The notes beneath the pieces were generated by a model. The model did not search any database. It was not told the origin of the DNA and saw nothing but the letters and a program-made list of their open reading frames with translations. DNA of 64,000 bases from Novacetimonas cocois (GTDB taxonomy: Bacteria; Pseudomonadota; Alphaproteobacteria; Acetobacterales; Acetobacteraceae). Position 1 is the stretch's first letter, and every line of letters starts with the position of its first letter. The stretch is taken from assembly GCF_003311635.1 (NCBI RefSeq), contig NZ_QEXL01000002.1, positions 62,001-126,000 on the forward strand, in the 5' to 3' direction. Shown piece by piece: positions 27,547 to 35,537 of the stretch. The translations under genes and the position numbers were made by a program.

Positions 27547-29247
27547 TTATCGCGCCACCGCCACCGCATGGCCGCCCGAAATACGCCATATTCTGTCGAG
27601 CTGCTCCACCCCGGTCAGGCGATGGGCGATCAGGATGACCGTCCGGCCCTGCGTCACTTCATTGAGGGTCCGCAGGAAGTCCTGCTCCGTTTCCGCGTCC
27701 AGCCCGGTGGCGGGTTCGTCAAGGATCAGGATGGGTGCGTGCGACAGCAGGGTCCGCGCCAGCGCGATGCGCCGTCCCTGTCCGCCCGATACGCTCGCCC
27801 CGCCTTCACCCAGCCATGTATCAAGGCCTTCGGGCATGTCGCGCACCAGATCGCCAACCCGCGCGCGGTCCAGCGCGACCCACAGGTCATCGTCGGACGC
27901 ATCCGGACGGCCCAGCAGCAAATTGTTGCGAATCGTATCCTCGAACAGGTGGGTGGCCTGCGACAGCCACGCCATGCGCTGGCGCAGGGCATCGTCGGAA
28001 ATGCCGGCGATATCCTCGCCCCCCAGCAGCACGCGCCCGGAATCCGGCGCCACCACCTTGAGAAGCAGCGCGGCCAGCGTGGACTTGCCCGCGCCTGACG
28101 GCCCCAGCACCGCAACGCGGCTGCCTGCCGGAATGTCGAGCGACAGGCCATCGAACACCGGCACGCGATCCTCGCTCCAGCGGAAAGTGATGTTCTCGAA
28201 ACGGATATCGGTGCCAGCGGGTGCCGGGGCGCTGCCCTGCGGGGCCGCGTGCCGGACGTTGTCATCGACCCCGACGACGCGTTCCGCCGCGCGGGTGACA
28301 TTGCCCGCAAGCGCCCCCGCACGGGTCAGGCCGCCGATGCTTTCGAACGCCGCGACCGTCAGGAACAGCACGCCCGCCGCCGGCAGCGGGGCCAGCGGTC
28401 CCATGCCACCGATCCCGAGTGCCGCCGCCAGCACGATGACAACAGCAAGCTGCCCGCACAGGTACGACGCCCCGCCGGCAAGGGCCAGCGCACGGGACTG
28501 GCGCATCTGCGCGCGGAACAGGGCCTCGTCCCGCGCCGTGACGTTGGCGAGCATCCGCCCCTCCGCCCCGAAGGTCCGGATTTCACGCAGGCCCGTCACC
28601 ATGTCCAGCACGCCAATACGCAGCTGTGCGGCCTGATGGTTGACCAGCCCGCCGTCACGCCGCGCAAGGACGGCGGCACAGACCGGCATCACGAACGCGC
28701 CAATGGCGAACAGGACCGCGATGACGATCGCAAGGGGCGAATTGACCAGATTGATGGCAAGGAACAGGAACGGCAGCACCATGACCGCGCCGGCCAGCGG
28801 CACGATGATGCGAAGGTAAAGCCCGTCCAGCGTCTCCACATCCGAGACAAGGCGCGACAGCAGATCGCCCGCCCTGCGAAAGCCAAGTCCCGCCGCGGCG
28901 CCACGCGCCAGATGACGGAAGAACCACACACGCACGTCCGCCAGCGCGCGGAACATCGCGTCATGGGTCACCAGGCGTTCCACATACCGCAGGCCGACCC
29001 GCGCCACGCCCAGGACCCGCAGGGCCGCGACGGTGATCACGATGCCGCCCATCGCCATGCCCGCGACACGGATCCCCGCCTCGCGCGTCAGCAGCAGGCC
29101 ACACAGCAGCGCCAGCAGCGACAGGATGCAGCCCGCCGTCAGCAGGGGCGCGCGCAGCCGCCAGATCGACAGGATGGTCAGCACGGGCGCGAACACATGC
29201 TCCCGCCTGCCTGTATGATGGCGATGTTCCGTACGCGATCTCATCAT
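27547..29247 (-). CDS. cydC: Heterodimeric ABC exporter subunit CydC (cytochrome bd assembly)
   Basis: A 566-residue half-transporter of the CydDC cysteine/glutathione exporter needed to mature cytochrome bd. The first 330 residues form the six-TM domain, with VARVGLRYVERLVTHDAMFRALADVRVWFF typical of CydC. The ATPase domain has Walker A GPSGAGKS, signature VSGGQGRRIALARTLL, Walker B ILILDEPATGLD and H-loop IAHRL. The ATG overlaps the end of cydD by 4 bp (ATGA), so the pair is co-translated. Confidence 0.9.
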   Translation of the reverse strand: MMRSRTEHRHHTGRREHVFAPVLTILSIWRLRAPLLTAGCILSLLALLCGLLLTREAGIRVAGMAMGGIVITVAALRVLGVARVGLRYVERLVTHDAMFRALADVRVWFFRHLARGAAAGLGFRRAGDLLSRLVSDVETLDGLYLRIIVPLAGAVMVLPFLFLAINLVNSPLAIVIAVLFAIGAFVMPVCAAVLARRDGGLVNHQAAQLRIGVLDMVTGLREIRTFGAEGRMLANVTARDEALFRAQMRQSRALALAGGASYLCGQLAVVIVLAAALGIGGMGPLAPLPAAGVLFLTVAAFESIGGLTRAGALAGNVTRAAERVVGVDDNVRHAAPQGSAPAPAGTDIRFENITFRWSEDRVPVFDGLSLDIPAGSRVAVLGPSGAGKSTLAALLLKVVAPDSGRVLLGGEDIAGISDDALRQRMAWLSQATHLFEDTIRNNLLLGRPDASDDDLWVALDRARVGDLVRDMPEGLDTWLGEGGASVSGGQGRRIALARTLLSHAPILILDEPATGLDAETEQDFLRTLNEVTQGRTVILIAHRLTGVEQLDRIWRISGGHAVAVAR

Positions 29248-30956
29248 GCCGCCGTTTCCCCTGAAATCACCTGTCCATGATCCAGCTCCACCCGCTGTCC
29301 CGTGAACATGCCGACCGATGCCGAATGGCTGGCAAGGATGACGGTCCTGCCCTGCGCCAGCCTGCGCAGGCAGTCGAAGACGTCCGCCTCCGTCGCGGGA
29401 TCAAGGTGCGAGGTCGGTTCATCAAGCAGCAGCAGCGGCGCGTCCTTGAGGAAGGCGCGCGCGATCGCGATACGCTGCGCCTGCCCGCCCGACAGGCCGA
29501 AGCCGCCTTCGCCGATACGGGTTTCAAGTCCCTGCGGCAGGTCGCCGGCGAACCGGTCGACCGAAGCCGCATGGATGGCGGCCTGCACCGACGCCTCGTC
29601 CGCGTCGGGACGGGCGAACAGGATGTTTTCCCGCAGGGTGCCCGCGAACAGCACCGGCTTCTGCCCGATCCAGGAGATCATGGCACTCAGCGCCTGTGGC
29701 GGGATCGTGGTCATGTCCGTGTCATTGAACAGGATGCGGCCCCGTGCGGGCGTAATGAAGCCCAGCAGCATTTCAATGATCGTGGACTTGCCCGACCCCG
29801 ACGCCCCGGTCAGGATCAGCGTCTGGCCTGCGGGCACGTTGAAACTGATATCGCGCAATGTCGGCCCACGCGCCGCATCCCACATGAAATCCACATGTTC
29901 GAACCGCACGCCGACGCCATGCCCGGCCACGTCAAGCACCCTGTCCTGCGCCGCACGCACTTCCTGCGGGGCAGGAAGGGCGACCATCGCAGCCGCCGCG
30001 CCGGAGGCATGGGCGCGATCCTGATAGGCCAGTGCCAGCCCACGGAACGGCGCAAAGAATTCCGGCACCAGAAGCACCACGAACAGCGCCCTGACCGCCG
30101 TTTCCGTCATCTGCGTCGCGGGCGCGCCCGCCTGATGCAGCGCCAGCAGGGTCGCGCCATTGCGCAGCGCGATCAGCACAAGCGCCACCACCATGGCACA
30201 GTCGATGGAGGCGGAGGACAGGAACGCCACGCGCAGCACCTTCATCGTGCGCCGCCGCAGGTCATCGGCGGAAATGGCGAGCCTGCGCGCCTCGTCCTCG
30301 GTCCGGCCCGCCAGAACGATGGTCGCGATCCCGCGCACCCGGTCGAGGAAGCGCGCCTGAAGGCGCTGCATCGCAAGGAACTGGTTGCGAGAGGCAACCG
30401 CCGCGCCAATGCCGAAAAGCGCCTGGCCAAATGGCACCGCGATCCCGCACAGCGCCATGATGAGGGCCGATCCCGGCTGCACGAAGGCGGCGATGACGCC
30501 AAGGACGAAAGGGGCCGCCACCCACAGGATGGAGGCCGGAAGCCAGCGGGCGAAAAATCCGTCCAGCGCCTCGATCCGGTCCACCGCCAGCGCCGTCAGC
30601 GCCCCGCTGTGATGCTGGCGCAGCAGGGCGGGGCCGCCGTGCAGGATGGCGGACAGCACGTCACCACGCAGCCGCCTGCGCGCGCCCATGCCCGCGCGTG
30701 CCGCCGCCATGTCCGACATCGCCTGACACCCAGCGCGCAGCACCGCAAGGACCACCAGTGCCACCAGCGACCATGCGACGGACCCGCCGGGCGAAGGCGC
30801 AAGCACATGGCCCAGAACATTGGCCACGCACCATACCTGTCCCGCGCCGAGCATGCTGGAAACCAGACCAAGGCATACGATGGGCATGGCCTGCCTGCGT
30901 CCCAGACGTGACTGCGCCCGCGTCCACGCCTTCATCACTGTCTTGTCATCACTCAT
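29244..30956 (-). CDS. cydD: Heterodimeric ABC exporter subunit CydD
   Basis: A 570-residue partner of CydC. It begins with a cytosolic stretch and six TMs (LGLVSSMLGAGQVWCVANVLGHVLA is TM1). The CydD block LTALAVDRIEALDGFFARWLP is present. ATPase motifs: Walker A GASGSGKST, signature LSGGQAQRIAIARAFL, Walker B LLLLDEPTSHLD and an H-loop ASHS. It is the first gene of the pair. cydAB or cioAB structural genes are not in the window. Confidence 0.9.
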   Translation of the reverse strand: MSDDKTVMKAWTRAQSRLGRRQAMPIVCLGLVSSMLGAGQVWCVANVLGHVLAPSPGGSVAWSLVALVVLAVLRAGCQAMSDMAAARAGMGARRRLRGDVLSAILHGGPALLRQHHSGALTALAVDRIEALDGFFARWLPASILWVAAPFVLGVIAAFVQPGSALIMALCGIAVPFGQALFGIGAAVASRNQFLAMQRLQARFLDRVRGIATIVLAGRTEDEARRLAISADDLRRRTMKVLRVAFLSSASIDCAMVVALVLIALRNGATLLALHQAGAPATQMTETAVRALFVVLLVPEFFAPFRGLALAYQDRAHASGAAAAMVALPAPQEVRAAQDRVLDVAGHGVGVRFEHVDFMWDAARGPTLRDISFNVPAGQTLILTGASGSGKSTIIEMLLGFITPARGRILFNDTDMTTIPPQALSAMISWIGQKPVLFAGTLRENILFARPDADEASVQAAIHAASVDRFAGDLPQGLETRIGEGGFGLSGGQAQRIAIARAFLKDAPLLLLDEPTSHLDPATEADVFDCLRRLAQGRTVILASHSASVGMFTGQRVELDHGQVISGETAA

Positions 30957-31023
30957 GATCGCTCCCTATACCGAAGGAACCGGGTCAGGGACAGTCATCA
31001 GGCCCCATGTGGCTGTAACGCCT

Positions 31024-31047
31024 GCATGGGGCAGCCATGCGTTTTTT
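31024..31047 (+). terminator. Intrinsic terminator-like hairpin pointing right
   Basis: GCATGG-GGCAG-CCATGC is followed by GTTTTTT on the plus strand. It lies between the kinase stop (31053, minus strand) and cydD (start 30956, minus strand), but no plus-strand gene ends nearby. It may stop antisense transcripts; in the minus direction it lacks a U-tract. Confidence 0.45.
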
Positions 31048-31052
31048 ACCCC

Positions 31053-32864
31053 TCAGATATCGTCCTGATCGGGTTCGGGCTGCTGGATGACGAATACAAG
31101 CACGTAACGCGTGCCGTTTTCCTCGAACATCTGGAGTTCCCCGCCAAGCTGGCGGGCAAAGCCACGGATCAGCTGCAGGCCGATGCCGCTGCGCTCATCC
31201 CCTCCGCGTCGCACGCGGCCTGCCGCCATGCCCACGCCGTCATCGGCGATCCACAGGCATGCCCGCATCCTGTCCACCTGCCGCAGCCCGACCTCCAGCG
31301 TGCCACGGGCATGGTCGGGAAAGGCGTATTTGATGGTGTTGCTGACCGCCTCGGTCACGATCAGGGCAAGCGGCACCGCCTGATCGGGCACCATCAGCAG
31401 GTCCTCGACCTGAATGTCGAGCGTGATGCGACCGTCATCCGGCTCGCCGATCGCATGCATGATCTGTCCGCACAGTTCACGCACGAAACTCTGCATGTTC
31501 AGGTTGTACAGGCCGCCTTCGGCATAGAGATAGCGATGCAGCGTCGCAAGCGCGCGCACCCGGTCGCGGGCCTGCGCGAATTCCTCCCGCGCGGCGGGCT
31601 GCGTGATGCGGTCGGCCTGGAGGTTGAGCAGGGAGGCGACGATCTGCAGGTTGTTCTTGACCCGATGATGCATTTCCTTGAGCAGCAGCTCCTGACGCAC
31701 CGCCGCGCGTTCCAGCCGACGCTCATGCCGCGCCAGCCTGCGCGTCGCCTTGCTGAAGGCATGGGCGAGCTGTCGCACCTCGAACGGCATCGCCCAGTTG
31801 GAACGCACGTCGTACACGCCCCCCAGCTGCCACAGATTGACCGAGGCCGTCAGCTTGCGCAGCGGGGAGACGATCAGGACATCCGCGCTTTTCGACGCGC
31901 CCAGCAGGCCGGTCAGCAGCAGCAGACCGCTGGTGACCAGTGCGATCGCGAACATCAGGACGGCATGGCGTTCGTTGGCGTTACGCCGCGTGGCCGCCAG
32001 CACGAAAACGCCCCCCTCCACCCGGCCAAGGGAAAATGCCCCATCGGGCAGCGTGCCGCGCGCATGGTCACGGCCGAAATGCATGATGCGCCGTACCCGT
32101 TCCATCAGCATGGGCGATGGCATCGCGGGCCAGCCACAATCCCCGCACAGTGGTGCCGCGGCCGATCCATTCGGGCTCATGATCCAGATGGCGACAGGAC
32201 TGTCACGCTGCACGATCTCGGGCCGGGAGTCGCCCGGACGCATTGTCCGGTCCTGCCAGGACAGCGGCATGATGCCGGTCAGGAAGCCATTGCGCGCCAG
32301 ATGGCCGCTGCCATCGCCGATCATGGTCGCCACGGTCACGCGGAATGCGGTGGGAATACCCTGCCCCTGCCCGTCGGCAGTGATATAGGAAACACGCACG
32401 TCGCCCTGAAAGCGCGGCATGTCATCAAGGACAAGGCGCTTTTCATTCGTCGACCGGCCGACCTGGGTCACGACATTGCCCAGCGCGTCCACCAGCGCGA
32501 TCTGTTCGTAATGATGGCCGGTCAGGGACTGCGCCAGTTCCAGCATGTGCCGGATGCCGTCATCATCCAGCGCCATGTGGCCGACAACCCGCAGCATGCC
32601 GCCAAGGTCATCGACTTCGTGACGGATTTCCAGGTTGACACGTTCCAGCGTCAGGTCGGTACGATATCCGGGGGCGGCAAGCGTCTTGTGATAGTTCCGC
32701 CACGCCTGCACACCCCCGATCAGGGCAATCGGCATGGCGGCGAACAGGATGATGGCCATCATGCGGACCCGCACCGCATCGAACATCCGCCCGATGCGCA
32801 GCAGGGTGCGATGGGACCTGCCCTCGCCATTCCCGGACGAGGAACGGCGAAACCATTTCTTCAT
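31053..32864 (-). CDS. Membrane sensor histidine kinase, HisKA_2 type (general stress response)
   Basis: A 603-residue kinase. TM1 lies near residues 36-54 (MAIILFAAMPIALIGG) and TM2 near 310-330 (LMFAIALVTSGLLLLTGLL), with a periplasmic sensor domain of about 250 residues between them. A HAMP-like linker follows. The phosphoacceptor box is LLKEMHHRVKNNLQIVASLLNLQ, the HisKA_2 type in which the first His of HRVKNN is phosphorylated; the ATPase shows TEAVSNTIKYAF (N-box) and ADDGVGM (G1). Such kinases phosphorylate PhyR in the alphaproteobacterial stress pathway. The ATG directly follows the nepR stop, so the two are co-transcribed. The signal is unknown. Confidence 0.88.
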   Translation of the reverse strand: MKKWFRRSSSGNGEGRSHRTLLRIGRMFDAVRVRMMAIILFAAMPIALIGGVQAWRNYHKTLAAPGYRTDLTLERVNLEIRHEVDDLGGMLRVVGHMALDDDGIRHMLELAQSLTGHHYEQIALVDALGNVVTQVGRSTNEKRLVLDDMPRFQGDVRVSYITADGQGQGIPTAFRVTVATMIGDGSGHLARNGFLTGIMPLSWQDRTMRPGDSRPEIVQRDSPVAIWIMSPNGSAAAPLCGDCGWPAMPSPMLMERVRRIMHFGRDHARGTLPDGAFSLGRVEGGVFVLAATRRNANERHAVLMFAIALVTSGLLLLTGLLGASKSADVLIVSPLRKLTASVNLWQLGGVYDVRSNWAMPFEVRQLAHAFSKATRRLARHERRLERAAVRQELLLKEMHHRVKNNLQIVASLLNLQADRITQPAAREEFAQARDRVRALATLHRYLYAEGGLYNLNMQSFVRELCGQIMHAIGEPDDGRITLDIQVEDLLMVPDQAVPLALIVTEAVSNTIKYAFPDHARGTLEVGLRQVDRMRACLWIADDGVGMAAGRVRRGGDERSGIGLQLIRGFARQLGGELQMFEENGTRYVLVFVIQQPEPDQDDI

Positions 32865-33047
32865 CTATTTCTTGCGCTCGCGATCGTTCTTGATCAATCG
32901 CAGCAATTCCTCAGGTACCGGTTCATTGGCGACATCATCGAACAATTGGTGCAGTCCCCGCTTCAACCACAATTCGAACGCATCATTCGAACTGTTCTTG
33001 TTCTTTTTCTCTGGTTGCCTAGGAGGACAGTTCTCCTTTAACGGCAT
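32865..33047 (-). CDS. nepR: Anti-sigma factor NepR
   Basis: A 60-residue protein. The NepR core is LWLKRGLHQLFDDVANEPVPEELLRLI: a first helix, then the conserved EPVP and a second helix that clamp EcfG. NepR holds the stress sigma factor until phosphorylated PhyR, a sigma mimic, pulls it away. The N-terminal 20 residues are Lys/Asn/Pro-rich and the end is KNDRERKK. It abuts the sensor kinase gene with no spacer. Recognition rests on the short core plus the setting beside two EcfG-like genes and phyR, which makes it strong. Confidence 0.9.
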   Translation of the reverse strand: MPLKENCPPRQPEKKNKNSSNDAFELWLKRGLHQLFDDVANEPVPEELLRLIKNDRERKK

Positions 33048-33217
33048 TTCATTATCCCGAAGCTTATATTCATTTATTCACAAACTTCGGATAAGCATCG
33101 CAGTTGCAATCTATTTTCCGAAAGAAGTCGGGGACATACGGACCCCGTCTCCTCACGTGCCACATTTTGATCACAATTCAAAGCGTCATTTAATAACTAA
33201 TTAATGTGCAGCCGTCC

Positions 33218-33784
33218 CTATCGGGAACGGGCTTCCAGCCGCGAGGCCGTGCCCTGCCGCAGGCGGGCGACCACACTGCGCAGGCGCACCGTTTCGGTGG
33301 TCTGCTCCTCGCCTTCCAGCCATGTCTCAAGCTGGCGGCGCGCGCGGAAAACACGGCTTTTGGCTGTGCCGACGGCACAGCCGCTGACTTCCGCCAGTTC
33401 CTCGTAACTCATGCCCTGCATCACCACCATCACCAGCGCCTCGCGCTGGTCGGCGGGCAGGCGATCCATCGCGCTGGCCAGTTCCTTGACCGCGAGACGT
33501 TCCTCATGCGCGCCACTGCAGGCAAGGGCGGCGGTGGGCACGTCCTCGATATCGCCGGTCTCGCGCTTCTTGCGCAGGTCGGAGATGAAACGGTTACGCA
33601 GGATGCGATGCATCCACGCGGGGAAATTCGTACCGGGGGTAAAGCTGTGCTGTGCGGACAGCGCGTTGCATACGGCGTCCTGCACCAGATCATCGGCCGC
33701 AGCACGGTTGCGCGTCAGGGAGAGGGCCTGGACCCGCAGTCGGGGCAGGAGTGCTATCACCTGGTCGTGAAAGTCATTTGTCAT
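33218..33784 (-). CDS. EcfG-like ECF sigma factor, first copy
   Basis: A 188-residue ECF sigma factor. Region 2: LVQDAVCNALSAQHSFTPGTNFPAWMHRILRNRFIS; region 4: LPADQREALVMVVMQGMSYEELAEVSGCAVGTAKSRVFRARRQL. The start at 33784 (MTNDFHDQVIALLPRLR) is favoured over an ATG 18 codons upstream because AAGGGGACAAG precedes it. The C-terminal tail of about 25 residues is Arg-rich. EcfG-type sigmas direct the general stress regulon at GGAAC/GTT promoters and are held by NepR. It is one of two such genes here, 121 bp from the second. Confidence 0.87.
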   Translation of the reverse strand: MTNDFHDQVIALLPRLRVQALSLTRNRAAADDLVQDAVCNALSAQHSFTPGTNFPAWMHRILRNRFISDLRKKRETGDIEDVPTAALACSGAHEERLAVKELASAMDRLPADQREALVMVVMQGMSYEELAEVSGCAVGTAKSRVFRARRQLETWLEGEEQTTETVRLRSVVARLRQGTASRLEARSR

Positions 33785-33847
33785 TGTCTTGTCCCCTTTC
33801 ATACCTGTGCAATGAACGGGCTTGCAAAAGGGTTGCATCCATAATGT

Positions 33848-33873
33848 AACGAAACCGTGAGTTGCAGCGATCC
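33848..33873 (-). promoter_or_regulatory. Candidate EcfG-type promoter of the first sigma gene
   Basis: On the minus strand GGATC is followed after 17 bases by CGTT, against the EcfG consensus GGAAC-N16-18-CGTT. A start about 8 bases further would give a 55-nt leader before the ATG at 33784. One mismatch in the -35 makes this a candidate only; it would imply autoregulation or cross-control by the second sigma factor. Confidence 0.35.
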
Positions 33874-33905
33874 CTGTCGCTGCCCCTTCGCACGGCTCCG
33901 CCGTA

Positions 33906-34418
33906 TCAGTCGTCGGAATCGGGATCTGACCCGGCTGCGGGCGGTGCCGCCGCGCCGCGACCGGCGCGGATCATGACCATGATCTGCGTCCTGGCCCGCG
34001 ACACCCGCGCCTTGAGCGTGCCCACGCTGACGCCACAGACCTCCGCCGCCTCGGCATAGGTCATTTCCTGCACGCCAACCAGGATCAGCGCCTCACGCAG
34101 GCGGGGGGTCAGCTGCCATATCACCCCGTCCAGATCGCGCAGGTCGTCGCCGTCGCTTGCGGGCCGGTCGGACTGCGCGCGGTCGGGACTGGCCGCGTAA
34201 TCGGACATCACGTCCCGCTCACGCCTGCGCCGGCGCGCGGTTTCATAAAAAAGATTGCGCGCGATGGTATAAAGCCACGCCCGCATGTTCGTGCCCGGCT
34301 GGAACTGGTCCAGCCCCGCCAGCGCGCGCAGCACGGTTTCCTGCACAAGGTCGTCAGCGGACGAGACCTCGCCGGTCAAAAATCTGGCAAACCCACGCAA
34401 ATGCGGCAAAAGAGACAT
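33906..34418 (-). CDS. EcfG-like ECF sigma factor, second copy
   Basis: This frame encodes 170 residues from the ATG at 34418 (MSLLPHLRGFARFL), the usual N-terminus of the EcfG group. The open frame runs 55 codons further to a TTG, but that part overlaps phyR and its leader and looks non-coding. AAGGAG precedes the ATG by only three bases. Region 2 is LVQETVLRALAGLDQFQPGTNMRAWLYTIARNLFYETARR; region 4 is LTPRLREALILVGVQEMTYAEAAEVCGVSVGTLKARVSRAR. The tail is Pro/Asp-rich and acidic, unlike the basic tail of the first copy. It is divergent from phyR, the classic EcfG position, so I consider it the more likely primary EcfG. Confidence 0.85.
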   Translation of the reverse strand: MSLLPHLRGFARFLTGEVSSADDLVQETVLRALAGLDQFQPGTNMRAWLYTIARNLFYETARRRRRERDVMSDYAASPDRAQSDRPASDGDDLRDLDGVIWQLTPRLREALILVGVQEMTYAEAAEVCGVSVGTLKARVSRARTQIMVMIRAGRGAAAPPAAGSDPDSDD

Positions 34419-34562
34419 GATCTCCTTGCGCAGTTGGGTTACGGTCTGTGAACTGGCTGATATGCTCTGGGTCAGTTTGTTTAGCTCTCCATAACTCCAG
34501 TAGCGCAGCCTACGCTGTAATGGTTTACGGTGTAACAATTTCTTCGGGGGGATGAAGTCCAC

Positions 34563-35297
34563 ATGCCGCTTTCCCGGCGTCAAGATCTGCTCCGCGCCCT
34601 TCCCTATGCCAGACGCTATGCCAGGGCGCTGTCAGGCAGCCAGTCACGGGGGGATCTCCTGGTGGCTGAGAGCCTGCGTGAACTCATCGCCGTTGACGAC
34701 CCCGCCCTGCGCCCTCGTCTTCGACTGTATCAATGGATATCGCGCCACTATACCTCGTCCGCGCCACCGCATGGCGGCGACCTTACGGTGCTGGACCGGC
34801 AACTGCTGCTGCTGACCGCGCTGGAGGAGCTGAGCCTTGCGGATGCCGCGCGTGTCCTGGGACTGGACGAGGCCACCGCGCGCGCCACGCTGGAACGTGC
34901 CTATGCCGGCCTGAAATCCTGCGCGCAGACGAACGTCCTCATCATCGAGGACGAACCGATCATCGCGATGGATATCGAGGAACTGGTGCATAAATGCGGC
35001 CACAGGATCGCCGGCGTGGCCGCCACGGAAAAGGAGGCGGTCGAAATCGCCACCCGCACCCGTCCCGGCCTGATCCTGGCCGACATCAACCTTGGCGCTG
35101 GCGGGGACGGCATGACGGCGGTGTCGCAGATCCTGCAGCAGCAGAACATCCCGGTGATTTTCGTCACCGCCTATCCCGAACGCCTGCTGACGGGCGAACG
35201 GATCGAACCGGCCTTTGTCATCACCAAGCCGTTCGAGCCCCTGACACTGGCGATCGCGACATACCAGGCGGTCAGCGGCGGCCTGCCCCTGACCTGA
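34563..35297 (+). CDS. phyR: PhyR-type response regulator (sigma-mimic anti-anti-sigma factor)
   Basis: A 244-residue two-domain protein. The N-terminal half (about 1-120) looks like an ECF sigma factor (DLLRALPYARRYARALSGSQSRGDLLVAESL ... LDRQLLLLTALEELSLADAARVLGLDEATARATL), and the C-terminal half is a receiver domain with acidic pair EDEP, phosphoacceptor Asp in GLILADINLG, VTAYPE and KPFEP. Phosphorylation exposes the sigma-like half, which binds NepR and frees EcfG. A G-rich ribosome site (CGGGGGGATG) precedes the ATG. It is divergent from the second sigma gene across 144 bp. Confidence 0.94.
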   Translation: MPLSRRQDLLRALPYARRYARALSGSQSRGDLLVAESLRELIAVDDPALRPRLRLYQWISRHYTSSAPPHGGDLTVLDRQLLLLTALEELSLADAARVLGLDEATARATLERAYAGLKSCAQTNVLIIEDEPIIAMDIEELVHKCGHRIAGVAATEKEAVEIATRTRPGLILADINLGAGGDGMTAVSQILQQQNIPVIFVTAYPERLLTGERIEPAFVITKPFEPLTLAIATYQAVSGGLPLT

Positions 35298-35537
35298 TGT
35301 CCGGGACGTGATGTTCCCGCGATGCTAATGTCCGTGGGACGATGATGTCCGTGGCCTGATAACAGGCCCCTTCCGCCGCGCGCCCGGGGCGCGGCGCGCA
35401 TCTTCCGGCCAGGCGCAGAACAGACACGCGACACAGGCATGACGACGACCGGCTTGCATCGGTCAAGGTGCCTGCGACATTGTGAGGTCACCCGATCGCG
35501 CATGCATGAGGGCCCGGACAGATTGGAAGAGGAAAAC

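Noticed and set aside
34448-34480. TGAAC...AGTT as an EcfG promoter for phyR
   Set aside because: Both elements mismatch and the spacer is about 20 bp; too weak to call.
34419-34583. N-terminal extension of the second sigma factor to a TTG at 34583
   Set aside because: Would overlap the phyR start, uses a rare start codon and has no similarity to EcfG N-termini.
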